This document shows positions 52,863-61,550 of a stretch of DNA of 64,000 nt, piece after piece. Location of the stretch: contig NZ_JASSUA010000001.1 in the NCBI RefSeq assembly GCF_030227115.1, positions 1,178,001 through 1,242,000 of the forward strand. Direction: 5' to 3'. A model generated the notes under the pieces. It did not search any database. It saw only the letters and a list, made by a program, of their open reading frames with translations, and was not told the DNA's origin. A program made the position numbers and the translations under genes. Each line of letters starts with the position of its first letter. The first letter of the stretch is position 1. The DNA comes from Marinobacter sp. SS13-12 (lineage in GTDB: Bacteria; Pseudomonadota; Gammaproteobacteria; Pseudomonadales; Oleiphilaceae).

Positions 52863-54221
52863 ATGACTGACCTGACCAACAACCAGGCCCTGAAACAGAA
52901 GCTCGCGGATGCCGGTGTCAAATACGCCATCGCCAGTTACGTGGATATTCATGGCATCAGCAAGGGCAAGTTTGTACCCATTGCCCACCTTGGCCAGATG
53001 ATGGAAGGCTCCGAGTTATACACCGGGGCTGCCCTGGACGGCGTGCCCCAGGACATCTCCGACGACGAAGTGGCAGCGATGCCGGATGCCGATGGCGTGG
53101 CCATCTGCCCCTGGAATCGAAAGCTCGCCTGGCTCCCAGGAAACCTCTACCTCAACGGCAAGCCTTTTGAAGCCTGTTCCCGCAATATTTTCCGTCGCCA
53201 GTTGGATGCAGCTGCCGGCATGGGCTATCGCTTTAACCTGGGCATTGAAACGGAGTTCTTCCTGTTCCGCGACACCGAGGACGGCGGTTTCGCCCCGCTG
53301 AGCGATCGCGATACCCTGGGTAAACCCTGCTATGACCCACGCACCCTGATGGACAACTTGCCGGTGGTGGATGAATTGGTGGATGCGATGAATGAACTGG
53401 GCTGGGATGTGTACTCGTTCGACCATGAGGATGCCAACGGTCAGTTCGAAACCGACTTCAAGTACGCCGACGGCCTGACCATGGCCGATCGCCTGGTGTT
53501 CTTCCGCATGATGGCCAATGAAATCGCCCGCAAGCACGGCGCCTTTGCCAGCTTCATGCCCAAGCCATTTGGTGACCGCACCGGTAGCGGCGCCCACTAC
53601 AATATGTCTTTGGCGGACATCAAAACCGGCAAGAACCTGTTCGAGCCTGACGGCGATGACCTGCATGACTGCGGTATCAGCAAGATCGCGTATCACTTCA
53701 CTGCCGGTGTACTGAAACACGGTGCCGCCATCAGCGCCGTCATTGCCCCCACGGTCAACAGCTATAAGCGCCTGGTGCGCCAGGGCAGCATGTCCGGTTC
53801 CACCTGGGCGCCGGTGTTCATGTGCTACGGCTCCAACAACCGCACCAATATGATCCGCATCCCCGGTATGGGCGGCCGCATTGAGTGCCGCGCTGCGGAT
53901 ATTGCGTGCAACCCCTACCTCGGCAGCGCCCTGATCCTGGCCGCCGGCCTGGAAGGCATCCGTGATGGCCTCGATGCGGGCGCTCCCCACCACGAAAACA
54001 TGTACAACTACAGCGACGCGGAAATCGCCGAGCGTGGCATCGAATACCTGCCCCGTAACCTGGGTGAGGCGGTGGAGGCTTTCGAGGCAGATCCGCTGGC
54101 CAAAGACGTGTTCGGCGAGGCAATGTTCAACAGCTTTGTGGAGTACAAGAAAGGAGAATGGGAGAGCTACCAGAACCACGTTTCTGAATGGGAGGTGGAG
54201 CGGTATCTGAAGATGTTCTGA
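52863..54221 (+). CDS. glnT: Type III glutamine synthetase-like enzyme (GlnT)
   Basis: 452 residues, from the ATG at 52863 with AGAGGAA upstream. Catalytic motifs of the glutamine synthetase fold are clear: the N-terminal beta-grasp (SYVDIHGISKGKFVPI), metal ligands in LGIETEFFLF (about 120–129), ATP-binding FMPKPFGDRTGSGAHYNMS (about 232–250) and the late NRTNMIRIP and RIECRAADIACNPYL segments. It matches the GlnT subgroup that includes gamma-glutamylmethylamide synthetases. It would ligate ammonia or a small amine to glutamate. The neighbourhood of guanidine/urea genes and a sigma-54-like promoter suggest assimilation of released ammonia or amines. Confidence 0.9.
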   Translation: MTDLTNNQALKQKLADAGVKYAIASYVDIHGISKGKFVPIAHLGQMMEGSELYTGAALDGVPQDISDDEVAAMPDADGVAICPWNRKLAWLPGNLYLNGKPFEACSRNIFRRQLDAAAGMGYRFNLGIETEFFLFRDTEDGGFAPLSDRDTLGKPCYDPRTLMDNLPVVDELVDAMNELGWDVYSFDHEDANGQFETDFKYADGLTMADRLVFFRMMANEIARKHGAFASFMPKPFGDRTGSGAHYNMSLADIKTGKNLFEPDGDDLHDCGISKIAYHFTAGVLKHGAAISAVIAPTVNSYKRLVRQGSMSGSTWAPVFMCYGSNNRTNMIRIPGMGGRIECRAADIACNPYLGSALILAAGLEGIRDGLDAGAPHHENMYNYSDAEIAERGIEYLPRNLGEAVEAFEADPLAKDVFGEAMFNSFVEYKKGEWESYQNHVSEWEVERYLKMF

Positions 54222-54263
54222 CTCCTGGAGATTGACATGTCGCGCGCCTGGCAGGCTCCTATC

Positions 54264-55547
54264 CTAACTGGCCTGGTTTACTTCATTGAGCAGGCCTAAA
54301 AGCGGTGCCATGGGCATTGGCTTATGGAAGAAGTAGCCCTGCGCGCGACTAACGCCAAGTGACTGGAGCGCAGAGAGCTCCTCCCGATTCTCAATCCCCT
54401 CTGCCAGGAGGGTTAGATCGTGGTCCCCGGCGAAGGCGACCAATGCTTTGACCACTGATTGCATCATGGGGTTTCGGTCTATATTCCGGATTAGAGACAT
54501 GTCTAACTTTATTATGTCGGGGTTCAGTTCCAAGATATGTCGGAAGCCCGCATAGCCCGCACCAAAATCGTCGATGGCCAGTTTCATTCCCTGGTTGCGG
54601 AACTCTGATAAACTGGACACCAGCTCTTTGTAGTCTGCAATCGCGTCGTGCTCCGTGATTTCCAGTACGATTTGATCCAGTTCCTGTTGCTTGAGGAATT
54701 CCTGAAACTCGGGTTCGAGAAAGGTAGCACCGGAAAGGTTGCAGCTCACATAAACGTCTTTCGGTAAATATTCCCTGATAGCAAAGCCCTTTGCGAATGC
54801 ATTCTTTTCCAGCTCGGTACCAATTCCAAGCGCCACAGCCTCATCAAACCACTGGTTGGGCGGTCGGTATGGATCCGTCTGAAACCGAGCCAGGGATTCC
54901 ATACCAACAAGTCTGCCGGTCATTGAATCCACGATGGGCTGCCATACCATCTGTAGCCCCTCGGACTTGACGACACCGCGGATATATTCGCGGCGGCGAC
55001 AGAAGTCATCAAGTAGATGTTGCTCTTCTTCTAATACTGTGCCGATCAAGTCGGCCATAGCGGACATAAAGCCGATATCACGCTCGTCAAGCTCGTCTTT
55101 TTGGCCACAGGAATAACAGCACAGTGTGCCAAAAGCATAGCCTTTCCCAGAGGGAATAGGGACGCTCGCATGAGTTCTCACCTGCAGCGCTCTAACAGCG
55201 GCGAGATCTTTCAAGGAAGGGTGCGTTTGGGCATCCAGAACAAGATTCGGCGCATGGTTCCTGGCAACCCTGATACAGGCTGAGTCTTCCAGCAGGTCGC
55301 TGCTACCGGGAGATGGCGCCCCCGTAAGCCCATCACTACTGACATGAAGAAATTCCCGGCGCCCTCTCGAAAATCGGGAAACGAAACCAACCTCCATTCC
55401 AAGATTGATGCGAACAGCCTCTAGAATGCGGGGAACCAATTGTTGGGCGGCGCTCGCTTCCAGATTTGCTGCAGAATGGATAATCCGACCGATAGAGCCT
55501 AGCCCACTATCTTTGGCACTCTTAGGATCTTCACTTTTTACGGACAT
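54264..55547 (-). CDS. GAF–EAL c-di-GMP phosphodiesterase
   Basis: 427 residues, cytoplasmic. An N-terminal GAF domain (about 35–180; FVSRFSRGRREFLHVSS, then ASVPIPSGKGYAFGTLCCYS) is joined to an EAL domain (about 195–425). Catalytic residues look intact: MESLARF (ESL for EAL, which retains the Glu), CNLSGATF with the metal-binding Asn, EITEHD, AIDDFGAGYAG (the DD pair), IKLDMSLI (catalytic Lys) and LLAEGIEN (Glu). It should hydrolyse c-di-GMP to pGpG, tuned by whatever the GAF domain senses. It is followed at a distance by DUF3135 and chemoreceptor genes on the same strand. Confidence 0.9.
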   Translation of the reverse strand: MSVKSEDPKSAKDSGLGSIGRIIHSAANLEASAAQQLVPRILEAVRINLGMEVGFVSRFSRGRREFLHVSSDGLTGAPSPGSSDLLEDSACIRVARNHAPNLVLDAQTHPSLKDLAAVRALQVRTHASVPIPSGKGYAFGTLCCYSCGQKDELDERDIGFMSAMADLIGTVLEEEQHLLDDFCRRREYIRGVVKSEGLQMVWQPIVDSMTGRLVGMESLARFQTDPYRPPNQWFDEAVALGIGTELEKNAFAKGFAIREYLPKDVYVSCNLSGATFLEPEFQEFLKQQELDQIVLEITEHDAIADYKELVSSLSEFRNQGMKLAIDDFGAGYAGFRHILELNPDIIKLDMSLIRNIDRNPMMQSVVKALVAFAGDHDLTLLAEGIENREELSALQSLGVSRAQGYFFHKPMPMAPLLGLLNEVNQAS

Positions 55548-55624
55548 AAGCTAACTTCCTACTGCCAGGCCGGTTGGTTTGATATATCCGGCGCTGAGGT
55601 GGTTGCTTCGGTTAACGCAAAATA

Positions 55625-55957
55625 TTAATCCCCGGAGGGCAAGCATCGCCGGAACGGCAGGATTCGTGCTCTTGCCGGTCCAGACATTTCAGAAGAGTCC
55701 GGCTTAACCAGCAAGACACGCTTCAAACGAAGGGCCGAGTCGTACATCATGCCCTGAATATCCAGCAGTGCCTTCATGGGGCTGCGCGCTACCCGCCGCC
55801 GGCCCTCAACCATGAATTGACAGCCCCGCAGCCGGCGTTGATTGCAGGCCCGCCTGCGCTCAATGCAGTCGTCAATCAATTCGGCTCGTAATAACTCAAA
55901 GCCTTGCGGGTCACGCTGGGCAAGATCCTTGAGCTCATCGAACGTGGGCATATTCAT
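55625..55957 (-). CDS. DUF3135 family protein
   Basis: 110 residues. MPTFDELKDLAQRDPQGFELLRAELIDDCIE near the start and the basic RRRACNQRRLRGCQFMVEGRRRVARSPMKALLDIQGMMYDSALRLKRVL core match the small DUF3135 family of gammaproteobacteria. It is soluble, basic in the middle, and contains two Cys in the core; function is unknown. It stands between an EAL protein and a chemoreceptor gene on the same strand, with gaps of 77 and 90 bp, so it may be expressed independently. Confidence 0.8.
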   Translation of the reverse strand: MNMPTFDELKDLAQRDPQGFELLRAELIDDCIERRRACNQRRLRGCQFMVEGRRRVARSPMKALLDIQGMMYDSALRLKRVLLVKPDSSEMSGPARARILPFRRCLPSGD

Positions 55958-56047
55958 AACTTTCCGCCTTTACAGTGGTCAATTCATCTCAGGCAAGCAC
56001 CAGGGCCATTCCTCCTGGCCAGGTCTTTTCACTATCTGACTCCCGCT

Positions 56048-57625
56048 TCAGACCTTGAAGCGGGCAATCTGCGTGTTGAGTCCTTCGGCGAGTCGTGCAA
56101 GCTCCTCGCTGGCGGCGGATACCTGTTCGGTGGAAGCCGCAGACTGATCGCCCACATCCCGAATCAGGGTGACATTCTGATTAATCTCCTCCGCCACAGA
56201 GCTTTGTTCTTCCGCGGCGGTCGCAATCTGACTGTTGTACTGGCGGATTTCCTCAACCCCTTGTGCCATTTCCTGAATAACCGTACCTGCCAGTCGCGCT
56301 CGCTCAAGTGTCTGTTCGGCAAGTTTGTTACCGGCCTCCATACTGGTCACCGATGTGTCAGCGCTGCTGACCAGGTTACTGATCAAGGTCTCGATTTCGG
56401 CCGCGGAGCTTTGGGTACGCTGAGCCAGGGATCGGACTTCGTCTGCAACCACGGAAAAACCACGTCCGTGCTCGCCGGCACGGGCGGCTTCTATGGCGGC
56501 GTTCAGCGCTAGCAGGTTGGTCTGATCGGCAACGGATTTGATCACGTCTAACACCGTAGCGATGTTGTTGGTTTCCGCTTGCAGTCCGCTAAGCTGTTTC
56601 ATCACATTGGCGCTCTGTGTGTTCAGGTTAGCGACAAGCTCCAGTGTTTCCCGGACGGCCTTTTCACCATTGCCGGACTTTTCACTGGCATGATTGGCGG
56701 CCTCGAACGCGGCTTCAGCACTTTTGGCTACGTCATTGACGGTCGCAACCATCTCATTCATGGCGGTGGCAACCTGGTCAGTCTGGGACTGCTGCTCTGC
56801 TACGCCTTTACTTGTCTGATTGGTGACTGTGGAGAGTTCTTCCGATGAGGAGGCAATACTTGAAGCGCCAGTTTCAATTTCCCGAATCAACTCTCTCAGG
56901 TTGGTTATCATGGTGGCGAAGGCTGCTAGTAACTGACCGAACTCATCGCCACGCTGGCTGTGAACATTCACAGTCAGGTCACCTGAGGCAACCTTGTTGG
57001 CAATCTCAACCGCTTCATTGATTGGGCGGGTGATGGACCGGGTCAATACCCACCCAAGCACGATGGCGATACCGAAGGCGAACACGGTCACAATAAGGAT
57101 TTCTGCAACTGCAAGGTCATATATTTCCTGCAATTCGGTTTGCTGATCGTACTTCAGCTCCTCCATTGAGTTAATAGTATCGGTTGCGACAGCGTACATT
57201 TGCTCTTCCAGGGATCGGGTGATGTCTGCCGGCTCCGAGATACTCGTTTCGTACTTTTTCAGAAGAGCCTCATAAGACTTTGCACCGTCCAGGATCTGTT
57301 CTGCCTGTTTCCAGTCGTCGCCACCTCTCTCTTGCATATCCCGCAAAGATATCAACGCGTTTTCAGCCTCAACGACGTATTCGACTGCGTCTTTGATGTA
57401 TTTTGGGTCCTGTGTAATTACAAAGTTTCTTTCGTCTCTCTCCGCCTCCAGCAGTTTAATTTCTGCAGTGTTGGCATGATTTACGACTGAGGCGCCGCGA
57501 TTATAGTCACCGAGCGAGAAGTAGCCGACGGTGGATATAGTGATCAGCAGTATGAGAAGGGTGGCAAAGCTGGCCGATAGTTTTTTTCCGACAGCGAGAT
57601 TTCCAAAAAAACTCTTCAGCAGCAT
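56048..57625 (-). CDS. Methyl-accepting chemotaxis protein
   Basis: 525 residues: transmembrane helix 1 (about 13–32), a helical periplasmic sensor of four-helix-bundle type (about 33–180), transmembrane helix 2 (about 185–208, [21 protein letters not shown]), HAMP (about 209–262) and a long cytoplasmic signalling domain. The hairpin tip is visible near [26 protein letters not shown] (about 388–413). Glu/Gln pairs typical of methylation sites flank it. The ligand is unknown. A 9-bp perfect hairpin (56042–56064) spans the stop codon, without a U-tract. Confidence 0.93.
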   Translation of the reverse strand: MLLKSFFGNLAVGKKLSASFATLLILLITISTVGYFSLGDYNRGASVVNHANTAEIKLLEAERDERNFVITQDPKYIKDAVEYVVEAENALISLRDMQERGGDDWKQAEQILDGAKSYEALLKKYETSISEPADITRSLEEQMYAVATDTINSMEELKYDQQTELQEIYDLAVAEILIVTVFAFGIAIVLGWVLTRSITRPINEAVEIANKVASGDLTVNVHSQRGDEFGQLLAAFATMITNLRELIREIETGASSIASSSEELSTVTNQTSKGVAEQQSQTDQVATAMNEMVATVNDVAKSAEAAFEAANHASEKSGNGEKAVRETLELVANLNTQSANVMKQLSGLQAETNNIATVLDVIKSVADQTNLLALNAAIEAARAGEHGRGFSVVADEVRSLAQRTQSSAAEIETLISNLVSSADTSVTSMEAGNKLAEQTLERARLAGTVIQEMAQGVEEIRQYNSQIATAAEEQSSVAEEINQNVTLIRDVGDQSAASTEQVSAASEELARLAEGLNTQIARFKV

Positions 57626-57777
57626 TAGCAGGTTCCTCGAAATTATCAGGGCAGGTTATTTAAGTTACGCACCCGCCAAATTCTAGATCGTCGTTCGACA
57701 TTTTGCTTGCTCAAAGAATAAAAGCACTAAAAGATAAGGCTTTGTTTTATAACGATATTACCAATTAAAAATTGGAG

Positions 57778-58065
57778 TTATTTTCCATATATGGATGCTT
57801 GAAGAGTAAAATTTGCAATAACTGGATGCTCAGTTGGTTTATTAAAACAGGAGTTGAGCTGGTCCACGTTGGCAATAAATAATTCAGCTTGTTGTTTCTG
57901 TAATATCGGTGACCTTAAAGGTTTATTCAGAATGTCCCTGGAGCATTTAAAGTCAATGTGAATATAAGAGCTCTCGACCATCCAGTTAATGAAAAATTTA
58001 TATCTAGTATCCATAATTGGAAGAATAGTCGAGGTTTCAATTTTGCTATTTATATGACAGTGCAC
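57778..58065 (-). CDS. Doubtful small ORF in an AT-rich island
   Basis: A 95-codon ORF opening with GTG at 58065 and lacking a clear ribosome binding site; an internal ATG (MDTRYKFFINWMVESS) could be the true start at residue 19. The product would be soluble, with no signal peptide or recognised motif (ending IANFTLQASIYGK). Its codons are much more AT-rich than those of neighbouring genes. It may be a transferred gene, a fragment or chance; I cannot decide. Confidence 0.3.
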   Translation of the reverse strand: MHCHINSKIETSTILPIMDTRYKFFINWMVESSYIHIDFKCSRDILNKPLRSPILQKQQAELFIANVDQLNSCFNKPTEHPVIANFTLQASIYGK

Positions 58066-58073
58066 CAGTGCGT

Positions 58074-58190
58074 ATGAGGAAAAGATTTCTGCAATGGGCA
58101 GCCCTCTACAACCAAGCCGAAACTGCTAGGCGCTCCCACGCGACATGCCAGGCTAAAGCTGGGCATGATCCTGATCAATGGGAGACATAG
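58074..58190 (+). CDS. Possible 38-residue small protein
   Basis: ATG at 58074 to TAG at 58190. The product (MRKRFLQWAALYNQAETARR, then a His/Cys-containing AGHDPDQWET end) has protein-like composition and is more GC-rich than the adjacent island. It has no clear ribosome binding site and I know no relatives. Short length makes chance likely. Confidence 0.2.
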   Translation: MRKRFLQWAALYNQAETARRSHATCQAKAGHDPDQWET

Positions 58191-58266
58191 TCCTCAAACA
58201 GGCTGCCGAGATCGTGGTGAGCCAGAGAGCGCTCAGGAATGCTGCCAGCTTTATTGAGTATGTGTG

Positions 58267-59349
58267 TCAGGGTTCCTGTTCGTTGAGAGCGGCATTTGTT
58301 CTGACTCGGTCCGTCGTGCTCCGTGCGAAGCTGGTTAACCATTGCTGTCTGGTATTTCCATCTCCATCCCGGGAAGCTCTGACCTTTCCAGATAATTGTT
58401 TGAGATGATCGAGCGTGCTCAAGGTTTGGCTGGGGTACTCACCGAAATGTTTTTCGTAATAGCCCGAAAACCGTCCTGTGTGTTGAAATCCACTATTCAA
58501 AGCGTGTTGAGCAATACTGATGTTTTCGGGGTAGTTCCTGATAATGCTTTCCCGGGCTTTGATCAGTCTCCGACCCCGAAGATATTGGTAGGGAGACTGG
58601 CCGATGTACTGCCTCATAAGGTAGTGGAGATTCCTTAAACTGAGGCCAGAACGACTGGCGATAGATTCAATATCGATATCCGTGTCCAGTTCATCATTCA
58701 TTAATTGAATAGCGCTGCATAGGCGGCGATCACTGCGTACCTGTTTCCGATGGTCGAGCTCTGTAGGCAGCGCTCTGTCTGATTCAGTAAACTCATAGAG
58801 TTCTGCGGAAAACTGCTCAAGACGACTCTGGGCGTGTTTGTAGTCACAAAAGAAAGGCGTCTCGAAAAGAAAAGCCGCAATTAACTCTACCAACGGGCCC
58901 CGACGACGTCGGAATGAAGGTCGCTCACCAGACACGGTGAGACAAGGCAACTGGATAATCAGTATGTGTGTTTCCTCGGACAGAGTGGCGTGGAAATCCT
59001 CGTCCGGTTCCAGCAGGAACGGCATCCATGGACCGCACAAGTAATGGTTGCCCAACACTTTAAAGTCTACTTGGCCCTCGACTGGCATGACAATAGTTGC
59101 AAATCCTGCATTGACGCCGGAAATCATGCTGGGATTTCGTAGATAGCAACCCAATACACTCAGATTATCCGACTGAAGAGAAGACAGACGTGCTCTGAAT
59201 TCGCCCCTGTTTTTCGGGGAAAGGATTTTTCGCGATAGGCGCGGGCTGGTGGTCAGTATCTGTAATGCAGAAAGCCAACCTTCCGGTCGTGAGGTATCAA
59301 TGCGAAGAAAATGTTCAAGAAGAAAGCGTTGGCTTTTACAGAAATACAT
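58267..59349 (-). CDS. AraC family transcriptional regulator
   Basis: 360 residues. The C-terminal ~110 residues form the AraC double helix-turn-helix: DIDIESIASRSGLSLRNLHYLMRQYIGQSPYQYLRGRRLIKARESI, then ISIAQHALNSGFQHTGRFSGYYEKHFGEYPSQTL (about 220–310). The N-terminal ~200 residues resemble the cupin-like sensing region (AraC_binding_2 type) seen in regulators of alcohol or aromatic catabolism. A ~45-residue tail rich in Arg and Thr follows the HTH. It is a single gene flanked by AT-rich DNA, with no obvious target operon next to it. Confidence 0.88.
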   Translation of the reverse strand: MYFCKSQRFLLEHFLRIDTSRPEGWLSALQILTTSPRLSRKILSPKNRGEFRARLSSLQSDNLSVLGCYLRNPSMISGVNAGFATIVMPVEGQVDFKVLGNHYLCGPWMPFLLEPDEDFHATLSEETHILIIQLPCLTVSGERPSFRRRRGPLVELIAAFLFETPFFCDYKHAQSRLEQFSAELYEFTESDRALPTELDHRKQVRSDRRLCSAIQLMNDELDTDIDIESIASRSGLSLRNLHYLMRQYIGQSPYQYLRGRRLIKARESIIRNYPENISIAQHALNSGFQHTGRFSGYYEKHFGEYPSQTLSTLDHLKQLSGKVRASRDGDGNTRQQWLTSFARSTTDRVRTNAALNEQEP

Positions 59350-59587
59350 TTGTGATGTTTTACCCGAGGTTGGCGCGCAAACATCCTTGTTCAGAACTCC
59401 CTGACCTGAGTCTACTCAAAGGCCTCCCCACTACGTGGCCAATTCTTGCAAACTTGTAAGGAATTCTTATAAAGAACCACTAATGCCTTAATAGCGAACT
59501 TGGATTAATCTTACACAAGCGTTTAAGGTGACAATTTTTGCGATTAAATATTGTGGCCGAAGGTTGGCGGAGCAGCGCACATAACCA

Positions 59588-60196
59588 TCAGCGTCCTAAT
59601 AGAGCCCAGAACTGCCGCTTGAAAAACGGCGTTTCCTGTTTCAGCGAAAACAGTTTGGGCGCAAACAGCCACGTCTGGGTGATACCCATGAGATAGGTGT
59701 AACTCAGCAAGCCCAGGTCTTCCGGGTCCTCTTGCGTGGTGATCAAATCCCGATCTACCGCTTGCCCAACCAGATCCCGGAACAACCCGATAATCGACTT
59801 CGTCAGCGCCCGCTCCCGTTTCAGCGTCCGGCTCATGGCGTCCGTCAATTCAGTCTTGTTCAACAGAATCTCGAACGATTGCCGGTATTGCCGGTTATTC
59901 GCCAGCAACCCAAGCCATCGCTCAATAAACCGGTCCATCGCCTCAATCGGCGTCTCTCGCATATCTGCGCACTCGGCCACCAGTGCCTCCAACGGCTCCT
60001 GGGAATAAGCCAACACGGCTTCGTACAAGTCGTCCTTGTTCTCAAAATGCCAGTAGATCGGCCCACGGCTACAGCCAGCTTCTTTGGCAATACGGCTCAG
60101 CGTAGTGAGGGAATAACCATCCCGACTGAACAGTTTCAACGCGGCTTCAAGAACCGTCTGGCGAGTCTTCTCAGCATCTTCCTTGGTACGACGCAT
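59588..60196 (-). CDS. TetR/AcrR family transcriptional regulator
   Basis: 202 residues from the ATG at 60194–60196. A longer reading frame to 60337 only reads through the palindromic element and is not coding. The N-terminal HTH is RRTKEDAEKTRQTVLEAALKLFSRDGYSLTTLSRIAKEAGCSRGPIYWHFENKDDLYEAVL (about 2–62), close to the AcrR/TtgR type that controls efflux pumps. The C-terminal ligand domain is helical (...NRQYRQSFEILLNKTELTDAM...). No efflux genes lie adjacent. It starts 36 bp from the variant A palindrome. Confidence 0.9.
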   Translation of the reverse strand: MRRTKEDAEKTRQTVLEAALKLFSRDGYSLTTLSRIAKEAGCSRGPIYWHFENKDDLYEAVLAYSQEPLEALVAECADMRETPIEAMDRFIERWLGLLANNRQYRQSFEILLNKTELTDAMSRTLKRERALTKSIIGLFRDLVGQAVDRDLITTQEDPEDLGLLSYTYLMGITQTWLFAPKLFSLKQETPFFKRQFWALLGR

Positions 60197-60231
60197 TGGT
60201 ATTTTATATCTCCGGTTAACTGTGAGGCCCG

Positions 60232-60344
60232 GGTTGGTGTGGGGAGGCTTTTCCAAAACTGTACGGAGCCATGGATGGCGGAGTCCAAGCGTCACATGGA
60301 CGTGCCGAAGGAGCGTGTTTTGGAAAAGCCTCCCCACACCAACC
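60232..60344. repeat. Long-arm palindromic element, variant A copy 3
   Basis: Perfect 28-bp arms (60232–60259 and 60317–60344) around a 57-nt core carrying CATGGATG, AAGCG, ACATGGACGT and GAGCGT. The arms differ from those of the 12891–13000 copy at several positions, yet each stays exactly complementary within the copy. It lies 3' of the binding-protein gene, beyond its terminator. Confidence 0.9.
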
Positions 60345-60359
60345 TACTCCCAAACCCAC

Positions 60360-60387
60360 AAAAAAGGGCACGAGTAATCGTGCCCTT
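60360..60387 (-). terminator. Rho-independent terminator of the binding-protein/carboxylase unit
   Basis: AAGGGCACGA (60364–60373) and TCGTGCCCTT (60378–60387) form a 10-bp stem with a 4-nt loop. On the minus strand the stem is followed by TTTTTT, so it ends the leftward carboxylase–binding protein transcript. Confidence 0.9.
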
Positions 60388-60418
60388 AGCTGCCAATCAA
60401 GGCAAGCAATGACCAGAT

Positions 60419-61486
60419 CTAGATCTCGTTGTCAGCAGCCATCTGCATGAAGCTATCATTAAACCGCAGCTTCACATTACTCGAGTCGCCCATGATGGAA
60501 CCGTCCGGAAACTCGATACCAACAAAGTCCGGGCTCATGGCACCCTGGCCCAGCAGGCCCTTGTCGAACGAGAACTGGCGAACACTGTCCATCGCCTCAC
60601 GGGCTTCGCCGCTACGGATAAACTCGACCGAATTCTCCGGCTTCCAGAACATCTTCATGCCAGCCAGCTGAGCTTCATAACCGGCCTGATCGGTGCCTGA
60701 AATCTCACCGAGGAACGCCCGAGCTTCCTGACCCTCCTCGGAATCGGATGCCAGGATACTCATGGTCTCGTACCAGGCACCGACCAACGCCTTGCCCAGT
60801 TTCGGATTGTCTTCCAGAGTCTCGGTGTTCACCAGTGTCAGATCCTTGATGTGGCCCGGAATCTGGCTGGAATCAAACAGCGGCGTCGCGCCGGGGTAGT
60901 TGGTTACTTCCGTCAGCAGCGGGTTCCAGGTTGCGACGTGGCGAACGTCGTCGGTCTGGAATGCGGATACCAGGTCAGCATCGGAAATGTTCACCACACT
61001 GATGTCACGCTCTTCCAGCCCAACAGTGTTCAGGGCGCGGACCAACAGATAATGGGAAACGGACAGCTCCACCAGGTGCACGGTTTCGCCTTCCAGCTCT
61101 TCAATGGACGTGGCGTCCTTGGAGACAAGGCCATCGTTGGCATTGGAGTAGTCACCTACGATCAGGGCTGTGGTATCTATACCCGAGGCTGCCGGAATCG
61201 ACAGTCCGTCCATGCTGGTCGCCACCACGCCGTCAAACTGGCCGGCGGTGAACTGGTTGATGGATTCGATGTAGTCGTTGACCTGCACGATGTCCACCTC
61301 GATATCGTACTTGTCCGCCCACTTTTCCATGATTCCGTAGTCCTCGGCGTACTGCCAGGGCACCCAGCCGGCGTAGATGGTCCAGGCGATGCTGAAGGAA
61401 TCTTTTTCTTCGGCGAGTGCGCCCATGGACAGGGACGCGGTCAGCAGGCCGGCCGCCAGACGTTTGTTCAGGTCAGATGTTTTCAT
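60419..61486 (-). CDS. ABC transporter substrate-binding protein, urea/guanidine carboxylase region
   Basis: 355 residues. A signal peptide (about 1–25, ...SLSMGALA) precedes a NitT/TauT-type binding fold: FSIAWTIYAGWVPWQYAEDYGIMEKWADKY, VQVNDYIESINQFTAGQFDGVVATSMDGL and VSHYLLVRALNTVGLEERDISVVNISDADLVSAF. It corresponds to the periplasmic binding protein family found only beside urea carboxylase genes. It is 64 bp downstream of the carboxylase and ends at a strong terminator. No permease or ATPase follows, so it probably serves the riboswitch-controlled pair at 49742–51342. Confidence 0.88.
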   Translation of the reverse strand: MKTSDLNKRLAAGLLTASLSMGALAEEKDSFSIAWTIYAGWVPWQYAEDYGIMEKWADKYDIEVDIVQVNDYIESINQFTAGQFDGVVATSMDGLSIPAASGIDTTALIVGDYSNANDGLVSKDATSIEELEGETVHLVELSVSHYLLVRALNTVGLEERDISVVNISDADLVSAFQTDDVRHVATWNPLLTEVTNYPGATPLFDSSQIPGHIKDLTLVNTETLEDNPKLGKALVGAWYETMSILASDSEEGQEARAFLGEISGTDQAGYEAQLAGMKMFWKPENSVEFIRSGEAREAMDSVRQFSFDKGLLGQGAMSPDFVGIEFPDGSIMGDSSNVKLRFNDSFMQMAADNEI

Positions 61487-61550
61487 GGTGTCTCTCCTCG
61501 GGCGTTGCCCGTTTTGGTAGATCTGGTCTTTTATTTCAACGTTGTTGGCA

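Larger units (their letters stand above)
57626..58266. other. AT-rich gap between chemoreceptor and AraC genes
   Basis: A 640-bp stretch, clearly richer in A and T than its surroundings, especially 57660–58060. It holds a weak 95-codon ORF at 57778–58065 and a 38-codon ORF at 58074–58190, both listed. CCAATTAAAAATTGG at about 57759–57773 is a short AT dyad. No repeat ends, integrase or RNA gene was recognised. Base composition suggests transferred or decayed DNA. Confidence 0.5.

Noticed and set aside
53016..54179. 387-codon antisense ORF within glnT
   Set aside because: It is a shadow of glnT codon usage; composition is repetitive in Val/His/Gly and no domain is recognisable.
56042..56064. 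Perfect 9-bp hairpin at the chemoreceptor stop codon as a terminator
   Set aside because: No T-tract follows on the coding strand, and the stem overlaps coding sequence; left as a note in the gene entry.
59588..60337. TetR gene read from an upstream start at 60337
   Set aside because: The extra 47 residues come from reading through the palindromic element; the same peptide pattern (FQNT...LRHPWLRTVLE) appears antisense in the 12891–13000 copy. The true start is at 60196.
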